DNA from: DATAUD01 sp036268455 | Lineage (GTDB): Bacteria; Verrucomicrobiota; Verrucomicrobiia; Limisphaerales; Palsa-1400 | DNA length: 64,000 nt | Assembly (NCBI GenBank): GCA_036268455.1 | Contig: DATAUD010000062.1 | Span: 62,001 to 126,000, forward strand | Direction: 5' to 3' | In this document: one piece after another, positions 52,063 to 60,915 of the stretch | How the letters are laid out: every line of letters begins with the position of its first letter | Numbering within the stretch: the stretch's first letter is position 1 | The notes under the pieces: model-generated | Told to the model about the DNA's origin: nothing | Database searches by the model: none | The model's input: only the letters and a program-made list of their open reading frames with translations | Made by a program: the position numbers and the translations under genes

Positions 52063-53571
52063 TCAAGGCTGATTCGCCGCCCGAAAAAAAACAGGCGCCG
52101 TAAAACCTGCAACGTTGGTCGTAAAAGAAGCTGCGTTGGCGCCCGGGTTCAATATCCTCGCCGTTTGCCAATGACTTAACGTCGCGTCCGACGTGCATTG
52201 AATCGCGACGCCATTGCCGGAGACATACCCGCCGACGGAAAATGACAATTGATTGTTGGTAAAAATCAAATTGTAAATTACCGGTGACTGCGATTCCAGC
52301 CCGCCAAGTTTCAAGTTCGCGTCGGTGAGGTCGCCCGCCACGGCATCAGAAAACACACGGTCCATTTCCGCCGACGCAATCGCATTCCCGGCATATTTCC
52401 GGCGCGCGTTGTAAAGACGGAGCGCCGTCGGGAGGTCATTCGTCGTGCCCGCGTAACTCGGCGAAAGGTAAAGCCGCCGGAAATTCTGGATCACCCCCAG
52501 GTCTCGATACCCATACTGCGTCGTCGGTTCGACAATTGTCCCCTCCCCATAATCATTCCAGGTAACGATCTGCGCGATCGCCGACGTGTTGGTCATCGCC
52601 CGCCGCAAGGTGGATTGAAAGGTCAAACCATTGTCGTCATCCAGATAACCGAGAGAAGGCTGCGTGCCCGCTTGTTGGTAAATGTCGTGGAACCGCGGAA
52701 AAGCGCTGCTGATATATCCGCCCCAAAGGCCGGCGCCCTGTTCGAATTGTGTCAAGTAAGCGTTAAGTTGATTGCTGGTGAGAACGCCACTGTTCGTCTG
52801 GCTCAAATACATCGGCGGCCAGTCAAACGCGCCCTCGCCGGCCGCGAGCTTGCTGTTTTCGGTAAAAAAAGCCGGCGGACTATTGCTCGCGGCCAGGCCC
52901 GAAAAAATGGCCACCCAACTGTCCGACGATTTGAAATACTGCGGCCCGAAATTCAGCAGCACCGGCCTCCCCTGGAAACGCAAGAAACACGGATCATCAA
53001 AAAAATTCGTCTCCGCGTAGAGCATTGTTTGAGCCGCGTGCGCGACGGCGTTGTTGGAAGTAATGTAACCGCCGTTGATTTCATTGAGAATCGTCGCGTC
53101 CTCGTAACAGAGCGAAAACTTCATCCCCGCCTTGCGAATCCACCCAAACAGCGCGACCGTCCTTTGATTATTGACAGCGTAGTCCGCATAATCATCCATC
53201 CCGTACCAATCCACGATCACCCCATCGACCCCACCCAATTTCATAAGAAGGACTTGATATTCCAACACGGCCGGATCGTCCGAATCGTACGGCCCGATTT
53301 GCGGATAATACCACGAGGCGATCTGCCTCTGGCCGTTCGTGCTGAAAGTGTTGGGATTGAAGAAATTCATGGTCCAATGCCAGCCCCAACCGCCACTGAA
53401 AGGCTCCGCCACAAACCACGGCATAAAATGGACCATCACCGGCTTCGTTGCCGCGGCCGCGTTAAGAGTCAAAAGCGCGGCCAGCGCACTCCCGATCCAC
53501 CAGCCTGCGCCGCTGAAAGCATGTCTGAAACCTTGCCAGGCCAATCCACATTTATTTTTGCCGTTCGTCAT
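52063..53571 (-). CDS. Exported GH71/GH99-like domain protein
   Basis: 502 residues with a signal peptide ending near LNAAAAT. The catalytic-like TIM barrel has VMVHFMPWF, SWYYPQIGPYDSDDP, GGVDGVIVDWYGMDDY and FSLCYEDATI, a pattern of glycoside hydrolase families 71 and 99 (alpha-mannan or alpha-glucan endo-acting). The C-terminal 150 residues form a separate beta-type domain. Substrate not deducible. No partner gene is obvious. Confidence 0.72.
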   Translation of the reverse strand: MTNGKNKCGLAWQGFRHAFSGAGWWIGSALAALLTLNAAAATKPVMVHFMPWFVAEPFSGGWGWHWTMNFFNPNTFSTNGQRQIASWYYPQIGPYDSDDPAVLEYQVLLMKLGGVDGVIVDWYGMDDYADYAVNNQRTVALFGWIRKAGMKFSLCYEDATILNEINGGYITSNNAVAHAAQTMLYAETNFFDDPCFLRFQGRPVLLNFGPQYFKSSDSWVAIFSGLAASNSPPAFFTENSKLAAGEGAFDWPPMYLSQTNSGVLTSNQLNAYLTQFEQGAGLWGGYISSAFPRFHDIYQQAGTQPSLGYLDDDNGLTFQSTLRRAMTNTSAIAQIVTWNDYGEGTIVEPTTQYGYRDLGVIQNFRRLYLSPSYAGTTNDLPTALRLYNARRKYAGNAIASAEMDRVFSDAVAGDLTDANLKLGGLESQSPVIYNLIFTNNQLSFSVGGYVSGNGVAIQCTSDATLSHWQTARILNPGANAASFTTNVAGFTAPVFFRAANQP

Positions 53572-53686
53572 GTTTTATCGCCGGAGTTTGCCCGGCAAAA
53601 GCATCGAATGGCCCGCAAGTTAGCAAATTGGATTCAAAGCGGTAGTCGGATGAATTGACCTCGCCCGTCCGCGGGACGCTCTGGTC

Positions 53687-53723
53687 AACCGCAATTCCAA
53701 ATCCTCCGGCTCAAATTGCGGTT
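53687..53723. terminator. Hairpin downstream of the MazF-type gene
   Basis: Perfect 10-bp arms AACCGCAATT (53687-53696) and AATTGCGGTT (53714-53723) with a 17-base loop, 23 bases beyond the end of the toxin gene. There is no clear U run, so it may be a terminator or only a mRNA 3' structure. Confidence 0.35.
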
Positions 53724-53745
53724 TGGATTGTAGCAGGCGGGAAAA

Positions 53746-54087
53746 TCAAATTATACGGCTTAAATATTTCGAAAGCTTGGAGAGAAGCCTCTGATGTCGC
53801 TCGCTCGAAATAGAACCGATTACACCCAAAAAATTCTGAGCGGGAAGCACCGCGAGGAAGCCGAGGCGAATTAGCGAAGCCGCTTTGAGACCACTCATTT
53901 TAAAATCGGGTTGAGACGGATCAACGATTTCGTCGAAGCCTCCAATCTCCTGTCGAAGTTGGCTGCTGACGCCGCACACCAAGAGGTCACCGAATCCCGG
54001 CATTCGCCGCAACACAACTACCGGGCGGTTCTTGCCAGGACCGTTCGATTGCGGCAGGGTCGCCAGGGCGATGTCGCCTTCCTTCAT
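53746..54087 (-). CDS. MazF/PemK-family endoribonuclease toxin
   Basis: 113 residues. It has the MazF beta-barrel opening EGDIALATLPQSNGPGKNRPVVVL (positions 3-26), with the conserved Gly-Asp and Arg-Pro-Val core, and a C-terminal helix. MazF toxins cut mRNA at short sequence sites. Its ATG overlaps the antitoxin stop by 4 bp (ATGA), the usual TA arrangement. Confidence 0.85.
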   Translation of the reverse strand: MKEGDIALATLPQSNGPGKNRPVVVLRRMPGFGDLLVCGVSSQLRQEIGGFDEIVDPSQPDFKMSGLKAASLIRLGFLAVLPAQNFLGVIGSISSERHQRLLSKLSKYLSRII

Positions 54088-54299
54088 TGCTTGATGTCAC
54101 CAATAGAATAATCGGGTTCATCATCACCGAAAGCCCTTGCCAGCGCAGACGCGGCTAAACCGTGCCATTCGGCGGCATCAGAAGAATCAGCCGTTTGCAA
54201 CACCGTGACCATCAGTGGCGCATCTGCCGGCAAGTCGAACGGTTCGTCCAAAACAATCTGCTTTCCGTTAAAATGCGCTTTCAAAGTCACCGCAGGCAT
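54084..54299 (-). CDS. Antitoxin partner of the MazF-type toxin
   Basis: 71 residues. The N-terminal strand pattern TLKAHFNGKQIVLDEPFDLPADAPLMVTV is seen in small antitoxins of VapB/MazE-like and DUF-type modules; the C-terminal part (FGDDEPDYSIGDIKQ) is acidic and likely unstructured until it binds the toxin. It precedes the toxin gene with a 4-bp overlap. Confidence 0.72.
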   Translation of the reverse strand: MPAVTLKAHFNGKQIVLDEPFDLPADAPLMVTVLQTADSSDAAEWHGLAASALARAFGDDEPDYSIGDIKQ

Positions 54300-54475
54300 A
54301 AATCAACGGTAACTTTAAAACGGGTAAGCCGCAAGAAATTTGACATGCACGATTACTTTTCCGCGGATTCTCTTTGTTATGCCATAGTTTTTCAACCGGG
54401 ATGCCCTGCCGCTTTTTCAATTCACTCTCTGCGTCCTCTGATTCTCCGCGCGAGACTCTTCATTCACTTCCGGTG

Positions 54476-55567
54476 TTATTTCACATCCGTTCGATCACCG
54501 AGCACGTATTGCCCAATGTCCTCTATGTCACTGCCGGAATTGGCCAGGACGACCACGCCCCGGAGCGGATTTTTCTTGAAGCCAATATACGAGTGATAGC
54601 CGAACGTCCCTCCGTTGTGCCAAATGGCGCCGGAAACAGTCTGGATCTGCCAGATCAGGCCAATTTTGCGGAAAGGACCGCTTCCGTGGCGAGGTTGCTG
54701 CGTCGCCGACATCGCCTTCGATAGGCTGGAATTGGTCAAGCCCATGTTGGCCGCAAGAAATTTCAGCAAATCGTTGGCCGTCGAACGGAGCGCGCCAGCG
54801 CCGGCCAGCGTCGGGATGTCCCAATTTTCCACCGTCTCGCCCGCGCTGTTGTGCCCCACCGCAAGCCGCGCCTTGAGTTCCGGCGTCAGCGTGATCCGAG
54901 TGCTCTCCATCCCCAACGGATCACAAATCCGGCGCACAACCAACGTCTCGTAATTGGTCCCCGCCCGCAACGCCAGCACATGCCCCAGCAAACCGACCCC
55001 CAGGTTGGAATACTCAAACTTGCCGCCAATGTCCCGTGTCAATCGATAACCGGAGAGAAAGCCATACAATTGCCCCACCGTATAATCCGCGTACGGATTC
55101 ATCGGGTCCTTGGGCGCGAGATTGTCCGGCAAACGCGGCAGGCCGGAAGTTTGCGTGGCCAGGTCCACCAGCGTGATTTCCCGTCCGTTGCGCGTGGGCG
55201 CCTTGACTGACGCGGGCAAAAACTTGCTGATCGGATCGTTCAATGAAACTTCCCCGCTGTCGGCCATTTCCCGCAAAAGAACGGCGGTGAAAACCTTCGT
55301 CACCGAACCGATCTCGAAAAGAGTGTCCCCGTTCACATCCGCGCCGCCCTTCTCGCATACTCCCTTGGCGAACAGCTTCGCCCCTTTCTCATCGATAACG
55401 CCGACAACAATCCCCGGCGCCCGCTTTTCTTGTGTGACACATCTGTCAAGCACCAAGGCGATGTCCGCATCGGTCTTCGGTTTATCCTGCGCGTCAAGCG
55501 TCGCAGCCCATCCGGCCAGAAGGGCCGCGCCGCCGCAAATGAGCAATGTGTGCATAAGAATCTTCAT
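54476..55567 (-). CDS. Class C beta-lactamase-like serine hydrolase
   Basis: 363 residues with a Sec signal (MKILMHTLLICGGAALLAGWAATLDAQ, positions 1-27). SxxK is in GSVTKVFTAVLL; the YxN-type motif is in FEYSNLGVG; HNGG near the end matches the KTG-like box. Family members are peptidases, esterases or beta-lactamases; gene context gives no ampC regulator. ATGA overlap with the membrane protein gene upstream. Confidence 0.85.
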   Translation of the reverse strand: MKILMHTLLICGGAALLAGWAATLDAQDKPKTDADIALVLDRCVTQEKRAPGIVVGVIDEKGAKLFAKGVCEKGGADVNGDTLFEIGSVTKVFTAVLLREMADSGEVSLNDPISKFLPASVKAPTRNGREITLVDLATQTSGLPRLPDNLAPKDPMNPYADYTVGQLYGFLSGYRLTRDIGGKFEYSNLGVGLLGHVLALRAGTNYETLVVRRICDPLGMESTRITLTPELKARLAVGHNSAGETVENWDIPTLAGAGALRSTANDLLKFLAANMGLTNSSLSKAMSATQQPRHGSGPFRKIGLIWQIQTVSGAIWHNGGTFGYHSYIGFKKNPLRGVVVLANSGSDIEDIGQYVLGDRTDVK

Positions 55568-56085
55568 GTCTGTTTGGCATCCTCGGAGACACCGCCAACC
55601 AGCGTCTCCAGTTCACTTTTCAAGGGCAAGAGATATTGGCGAACCGCCCGCTGGTTTAGCCAGTAAACAAACACTCCCACCAACCCAAACACGACAATAG
55701 TGACAAGCCGAGCCGAAGCGTTCCGCCGCACGCCAAAAAAGAACACTCCAGATCCGCCGAGGCTGGGGAGAATGTACCACCACAAAACCGACCGCAGTAG
55801 ATGGATTTGCGTCTCCACCTTTCTCAATTCCACCCGCAGCGAATCCATGACAGACGCCCCTGGAACCGCGCGCGTCACCGCCTGTGGATATTTGAAATAG
55901 TCCGAGCCAAACCAAATGACGATGACAACGCACGCCGCTACCTCCCGGAGATCCCGCCACCAAATGTTCCTGTCAAATCGTTTCATGCGCTTGCGAAGCG
56001 CGGCCAACTGGACGGTTCCAGTCAATTCCGCCGGCAACACCAGCGGCTGTTCCCGCCATAGTTTCTTCAATTCATCGTCGTTCAT
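55564..56085 (-). CDS. Membrane protein of unknown function, anti-sigma-like N-terminus
   Basis: 173 residues from the Met at 56085 (MNDDELKKLWREQPL), where the protein begins like the N-terminal region of membrane proteins encoded beside ECF sigma factors. Three hydrophobic helices follow (VAACVVIVIWFGSDYF, WWYILPSLGGSGVFFFG, LVTIVVFGLVGVFVYWL). The frame extends another 54 codons upstream to 56247. No sigma factor gene is next to it. Function unknown. Confidence 0.55.
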   Translation of the reverse strand: MNDDELKKLWREQPLVLPAELTGTVQLAALRKRMKRFDRNIWWRDLREVAACVVIVIWFGSDYFKYPQAVTRAVPGASVMDSLRVELRKVETQIHLLRSVLWWYILPSLGGSGVFFFGVRRNASARLVTIVVFGLVGVFVYWLNQRAVRQYLLPLKSELETLVGGVSEDAKQT

Positions 56086-56247
56086 CGTGCAAGCTCCTGG
56101 GAAAAGCGCCGCCAATTGCGCCGAATCCTCATGGCTCGCGACCTGACGTTCGTCGGCCACCTTACGAATTTGCTCGTGGCCGAACGTGAACGCAAAACCT
56201 TGCCGCGCCAGAAATTTTAAGTCCCTATCCTGAATTTGAGTGTCCAA

Positions 56248-56602
56248 TACAATCCGTTCTCGTTCTTTATATGATTAGTCGCAAAGCCCGCCGCCAATAT
56301 TACAAAACGCCTCCCTGAACCCCCACGCAGGATTTTGTTTACAGGGCCGCCCAAAAATGCGGACGCTTTTGCGACGAACGTCCTTGAGATTGGCACGAGC
56401 GGGATTTATGAGATTGAGGGGTTCGGAATGGCACGCCAGACAAGGCTGCCGGAAACACGGAGGTCGAGTCGGCCTTCGACGCTTCCGACATCGGACAACG
56501 CCATCCCAAACGAGGGGAGATCCCGACGAGGTTTGGAACAAATTTATTCGAGATGAACTTCAAATTCATACACCCGTACCCGGCGCATCGGCTGTTGCAC
56601 GG
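56248..56602. other. Intergenic stretch without recognised gene
   Basis: About 355 bp between the membrane protein and the TPR gene. Short frames exist on both strands, but none has a family motif or a supported start. I see no tRNA and no strong terminator. Confidence 0.4.
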
Positions 56603-57628
56603 TCATGATGAACTCGCGGGATTGTCAGAGGGCTTGTCAGTCTTCTTGAGCGCCAGCTCATAACAGGCCAATGCTTCGGTGTAGCGTTCCAGGCGATTGA
56701 ATACGCCGCCCTTGCAAAGATAGGCTATGGTCATGGTGTTATCGCGCGCGATCGCGCGGTCGTAGCATCGGAGGGCTTCCTCAAAACGTTGCTGCCGTTC
56801 CAGCGCCCCGCCTTTTTTGACCAGCGCCAGGGGATTATCGGGGTCCAGCGTAAGTATTTCATCAAGGCAACCAAGCGCCTCCTCGGTTTTGCCCAATTTC
56901 AGCAGCGTCTGGCTTTTGCTCAACATCAACTCGATCATGCTCGATTTGCCCGGCGAGGCCGGCAGCGCAACCGCCTCTTCGGAAGACTCCTTTGCAATGC
57001 CGTTCGATGTCCCGCTGGTCTCGCCGCTTTCCGGCAGCGACGGATGCGGTTTCACTGACGATTCCAATTCATGGATGCGCTGCTCCAACCGCTCCATTAG
57101 ACCGAGGAAACGCGCATTAGGCTGTTCCAACCCTTGGGCCGGGAGAAGTTGAGCCTCGCTCATTCCCAACAATTGCTGCGACTGCGCCGCGGACAAGTTC
57201 GCGGCGGCGGTAGCGAGGCGATTCACCGCCGTCCACTGCAAAAACGCCGCCAGCGCCAGCGCGAGAAATCCGATCGCCGCAACGGCGCCCGACGCAAGGA
57301 GCACCATGCGTGTCGAATGCTCAATATTGGTCAACTGCTCCTGCCGTTCGTTGGCGAACGCTTTTTCCACAGCTTTCAAACGCTCGTCCATGGCGAGGGA
57401 GTTGCTGGCGGCAGCGGCATCGGCTTCCTGGCGGTATTTCTCCATAGCCAATTGGGCGTCAAGGAGTTGCTCCTCAATCTGGGAGTAAGAATGCACCGTC
57501 TGCGTCGCATCGGAGGGGCCGTTGGTATCAGCCGCCCGGGCGGGTTGGATGAGAAAAGACACGATGATCAACAGAGCCAGGCAGTTAACGCGGAAAAATC
57601 CAAAGCCTGCGATGGTGGTTGACGTCAT
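56603..57628 (-). CDS. Exported/membrane TPR protein
   Basis: 341 residues from the Met at 57628 (MTSTTIAGFGFFRVN). A signal-like hydrophobic segment (CLALLIIVSFLIQPARAAD) is followed by a coiled coil (LLDAQLAMEKYRQEADA), one membrane helix (MVLLASGAVAAIGFLALALAAFLQW) and about three TPR repeats (LMLSKSQTLLKLGKTEEALGC, YDRAIARDNTMTIAYLCKG, YELALKK). Likely a scaffold at the inner membrane. It is the last gene of a three-gene block starting at 60298. Confidence 0.72.
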   Translation of the reverse strand: MTSTTIAGFGFFRVNCLALLIIVSFLIQPARAADTNGPSDATQTVHSYSQIEEQLLDAQLAMEKYRQEADAAAASNSLAMDERLKAVEKAFANERQEQLTNIEHSTRMVLLASGAVAAIGFLALALAAFLQWTAVNRLATAAANLSAAQSQQLLGMSEAQLLPAQGLEQPNARFLGLMERLEQRIHELESSVKPHPSLPESGETSGTSNGIAKESSEEAVALPASPGKSSMIELMLSKSQTLLKLGKTEEALGCLDEILTLDPDNPLALVKKGGALERQQRFEEALRCYDRAIARDNTMTIAYLCKGGVFNRLERYTEALACYELALKKTDKPSDNPASSS

Positions 57629-57722
57629 CAAAACAAACCCTAAAAAAAAGCATTGAAAATGGAAAGCCAAAACGGAAAAAACCAAACTTTTCCGCCGAAT
57701 TTCTCGGAAATCTCCAGCCTCC

Positions 57723-59066
57723 CTAAGCCCCGGCCCTTTGCCGCGCCTTTTCCATCTCCGCTTTGACAAGCGCGATCTTGGCGCGGATCAATTCGCGGTT
57801 CTCTTCCTTGGCCGCGACCAACTCCTTCAGCAACTCGTCAATCCGCCTTTCGTAATCCTGCTCCCGCTGCTGGATTTGCCGCTCAATTTTTGACAGCCGC
57901 TTGTCCACTTCCAACACCTTGAGCGCGGCCGCGTGTTGCGTCTCCATTAACTGCGCCCGGTCCGACAACAACCTCCGCACGACCGCGTTCTTCAGCCATC
58001 GGCTGACGTTGGCAACAATGCTTGCCTTCACCGCCTCGGGCATTTGGGTTTGCAGAGGCACCGCCTCCGACCGCAAGCGCCACGTTTGCGATTGAGTTTG
58101 CATGGAACCTTCCGTCTCGATGCGCACATAGGGCGCCCGTTCCGGCGGCGGCGCGATGATTTGACCAGACGGGGGAATTGCAATCGCGAGCCCGGGCCGC
58201 GGCTTGAGTTTTCTTGATCGTCGCGCAAGCGCAAGAGCCAGCGCAATCACTCCGATCCCCGCCGCCAAGGGTCCTGCCAGCCACAAAAAGCTTTTGGACA
58301 TCAGCGTGGGAGCGCCACCGGCCGCCGCCCCGTTCAAATCCATCTCAAACGTCGTCGCGGAATACTCGCAAAAGGCAGATCGAGTGACGACGGGAGGACT
58401 GGCCTGCGCCCAACCCATTGTAAAAACGGACCCCACGGGAGCCGATGCACTTTCAAAACCGATCTGCTTCAACGCTGAATCCGTCGAAGTCAAATCGGCC
58501 GCCACGATGAAAACTTGCGGCCGGTTATCGCCCCAGTTTTGAAACGAGGAGATTTCTTTGACAAGTTTTCCGCCCCATTCCTGAGGCGCCGACTCGCCTG
58601 AAAAAATGCCCGCGTTTTTATCCCCAAGCCGCAACGCCGCGAAGGCAAAACCTGAAGATTCGTCCCCCTCCCGCCACGATTCCGACCATGCAAGGTACGC
58701 CTTGGTCCTGGAGAGAATGGCCGCCTGGCCAATGTGTTCCGTGTGTGGATCGCGGAACACGGAACAGACTGTCACCCGGTAGATTTCCGGCCGCAAAGCC
58801 CGCGCCAATTCATCGCAAGTTTTCCAATCGGCGACTTGTTGCAGGACGATCACGTCGGGGTGCAGATCTCTCAGTGATCCCGCCACTTCCCGGACAAGGT
58901 TCTTCTGAAAGTTTTTTGACCATCCATTGGCTCCCGCCGTCGCGCGAGGCTGCAAGTCCCAAACTGTCACGCGCACCGGCGATGCCTCGCCCGTAGCGCC
59001 TGCCAGCAAAAGAGCCAGTCCTAAAATCCAGGATCGGGACGCGGGAAAAACCGGGCGGGCGTTCAC
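57723..59066 (-). CDS. Exported endonuclease/exonuclease/phosphatase-like protein with coiled coil
   Basis: 447 residues with a signal peptide. The first 230 residues have an EEP-type layout (VTVWDLQPRA, then PDVIVLQQVADWKTC, then AILSRTKAYLAW), but the Glu and His catalytic motifs of active nucleases are not intact: the usual QE reads QQ. One membrane helix (about 262-280) and a long coiled coil (about 390-447) follow. Probably a non-enzymatic or altered family member. It is 2 bp after the previous gene. Confidence 0.65.
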   Translation of the reverse strand: MNARPVFPASRSWILGLALLLAGATGEASPVRVTVWDLQPRATAGANGWSKNFQKNLVREVAGSLRDLHPDVIVLQQVADWKTCDELARALRPEIYRVTVCSVFRDPHTEHIGQAAILSRTKAYLAWSESWREGDESSGFAFAALRLGDKNAGIFSGESAPQEWGGKLVKEISSFQNWGDNRPQVFIVAADLTSTDSALKQIGFESASAPVGSVFTMGWAQASPPVVTRSAFCEYSATTFEMDLNGAAAGGAPTLMSKSFLWLAGPLAAGIGVIALALALARRSRKLKPRPGLAIAIPPSGQIIAPPPERAPYVRIETEGSMQTQSQTWRLRSEAVPLQTQMPEAVKASIVANVSRWLKNAVVRRLLSDRAQLMETQHAAALKVLEVDKRLSKIERQIQQREQDYERRIDELLKELVAAKEENRELIRAKIALVKAEMEKARQRAGA

Positions 59067-59068
59067 GG

Positions 59069-60298
59069 CTACTCGGCGGTAAGGGCGATCAGAAACGGCG
59101 CCGAATTTCCCATCGCCGAAACGAAATCAATGCTTTCGATTTCCACGTCCGGCGCGATGTTGGTCCAGGTCGTTGTGTAAAGCCGGATCATGTTGCTGAC
59201 CGGGTTGCTGCCAGTCCACGCGACCGTCAACGTGGGGGACGGATCTTCCTCCTTGTATTTATGCCAGTCGCGGACATCGCGTCCATAGACGATGGGAATT
59301 TCCAATTGCATATGGTTGAGGCCGAAATGGACGATATAACTGCCCACTAACTCGCCTTCTTTGGTGACGTATCCGACGGCGTGCAGAAAGTGCAACTGCG
59401 CGCATTTCCGCCCGATTTTTATTCCGTTGACCCGCTGCGGAAAACTTTTACGGGAAAGCGATTTGCTGCTCAACTGAATAATCCCCCGGACGTCGTATTC
59501 GACTCCCGCGAATTTTTGCAATCCGCTTGGCAGCGTGGACAAGTCGTTGCCAGGTTTTCCGTGCCACGATTCCGCCAGCCCCGCGTTGTAATATTTGCTC
59601 AGGTCGATAAGCCGGGGGTCGGCGTTGGGGTCGCGCGGCGGATAAAGCTTCGCCCCCGAAGCCGTCTGGCCGGCGGCGCTCGTGCTCGATTCGCTCGTGT
59701 TCTGCGCGGTGGCAAAAATCCGCGCGGATTGAAGTTCCGTTATGTCAACCCGGTTGGTCAAAAGGTCTTCCCACGATCCCGGGCTTTCATAAACCCTTCC
59801 GTCGAACGACAGATTCAGGACCTCCCCATGATGCCGGCAACGCACTATCGGCACGACAGCTCCGACCAGCCCCATTTGCCGCCGTTTCCAATCGCGCCGG
59901 GTTTTCGTCGGGTCGCCCGGCGCGTCTGTCTTTCCGAGTGGCACTGGACAGAATTCGTACAAGTATGAGCACGGCAATTTTGGGTCCGCCAGCGCCGACG
60001 ATTCGATCTGCCCCGTTCGTTTGCAGGCCGGGCAAATGAGCGCATTCGCGTCGAGATATTGCGGAACAAGGTCGGAAAGCCAATTGGGAACGTCCTTATG
60101 GTCCATCTGATAAAGCTGGATGGCCTGATAGATCACCTTCAGGTTGCGGATGCAACCCTCCTTGTCCTCAACGGCTGAGTTCGCATCCTCCGCCGCGCCA
60201 TTCGTCTGCGCCAGGACGGATGGCGCCAGAAAGCACAGCGCCAGTGGCCCAAGGGCAAGGAGCCAACGCGCGATGCGGTGGAATTGTCGCATTGCCAT
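59069..60298 (-). CDS. Exported protein of unknown function with GspG/zinc-ribbon-like opening
   Basis: 409 residues. A signal peptide (ARWLLALGPLALCFLAPSVLA) is followed by CIRNLKVIYQAIQLYQMDHKDVPNWLSDLVP, an H-x-DVP helix pattern seen in pseudopilin-like and DUF-type verrucomicrobial proteins, and a CPAC motif. The C-terminal half (about 250-400) is beta-rich and unrecognised. It begins the three-gene block 60298-56603. Confidence 0.6.
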   Translation of the reverse strand: MAMRQFHRIARWLLALGPLALCFLAPSVLAQTNGAAEDANSAVEDKEGCIRNLKVIYQAIQLYQMDHKDVPNWLSDLVPQYLDANALICPACKRTGQIESSALADPKLPCSYLYEFCPVPLGKTDAPGDPTKTRRDWKRRQMGLVGAVVPIVRCRHHGEVLNLSFDGRVYESPGSWEDLLTNRVDITELQSARIFATAQNTSESSTSAAGQTASGAKLYPPRDPNADPRLIDLSKYYNAGLAESWHGKPGNDLSTLPSGLQKFAGVEYDVRGIIQLSSKSLSRKSFPQRVNGIKIGRKCAQLHFLHAVGYVTKEGELVGSYIVHFGLNHMQLEIPIVYGRDVRDWHKYKEEDPSPTLTVAWTGSNPVSNMIRLYTTTWTNIAPDVEIESIDFVSAMGNSAPFLIALTAE

Positions 60299-60492
60299 TA
60301 CGTGCGGGGAGTTTAGCGCAATTGGAATAACCCGTTCAACAACGAACTGCCAAAACCGCAGTTTCAGGCCCGCGTGAGGTGTTCAGCGGATGACGGATTC
60401 ATTATTAACGCGCGGCAGGAGAGATTGATTTGGAACTCATGAGACTCAAGAAATAAACTGAATCTCGATTTCTTGAGTTCCAACAAAATACC

Positions 60493-60528
60493 TTGACCCA
60501 CTTTGACCAAGCTTGACTGGTTTGACCG
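60493..60528 (+). repeat. Tandem TTGACC repeats, 10-bp period, array 1
   Basis: TTGACC or TTGACT begins at 60493, 60503, 60513 and 60522, with AAG/GG tails. A 10-bp step puts the copies on one face of the helix. A second array with the same unit is 110 bp away. Confidence 0.6.
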
Positions 60529-60637
60529 AAAAGGCGCGGAAACAGCGCTTATTTTAACGGAGACGGAGATCACAAGAGGCTCTACATCAATGATATATGC
60601 GGACTCCGCAACGGGCAATTGTCTCCACAACAGAGGT

Positions 60638-60664
60638 TTGACCAAGTTTAACCAAGCTTGACCC
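60638..60664 (+). repeat. Tandem TTGACC repeats, 10-bp period, array 2
   Basis: TTGACC at 60638, TTAACC at 60648 and TTGACC at 60658, unit TTGACCAAG(C/T). Same unit as array 1; TTGACCAAGC occurs in array 1 at 60503 and TTAACCAAGC here at 60648. Confidence 0.6.
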
Positions 60665-60915
60665 GAAGGACGGCAAATATCGACCGTCAAACTTTCAAAG
60701 AACAAGCCCTTGGGGGCGATTACCGTTGGACGGCGTTGAGGTCGTTTACATTCATTCGAATGTGTGTAGTCCCATGCACTTAAGGGATTACTGCACGTCG
60801 TGAGTAAGGGTTCCAGTCAGGACCGTCGAAGGGTAACGCAAAGACGCGAAAGACGCCACGACGCAAAGGCGGGACGTAATCACATTGTGCGCGCGGGCCG
60901 GGACCGATTCGGCCG

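Larger units (their letters stand above)
60299..60915. other. 617-bp non-coding region with periodic repeats and hairpin
   Basis: It holds the TTGACC arrays described separately, an inverted repeat ACTCAAGAAA/TTTCTTGAGT (60444-60453 and 60469-60478, 15-base loop), and a short GCAAAGACGC-type repeat around 60838-60870 (AACGCAAAGACGCGAAAG, then ACGACGCAAAGG). No gene is supported. Confidence 0.55.

Noticed and set aside
60364..60705. 113-codon frame on the minus strand
   Set aside because: It runs through the inverted repeat and TTGACC arrays, and has no motif or ribosome binding site.
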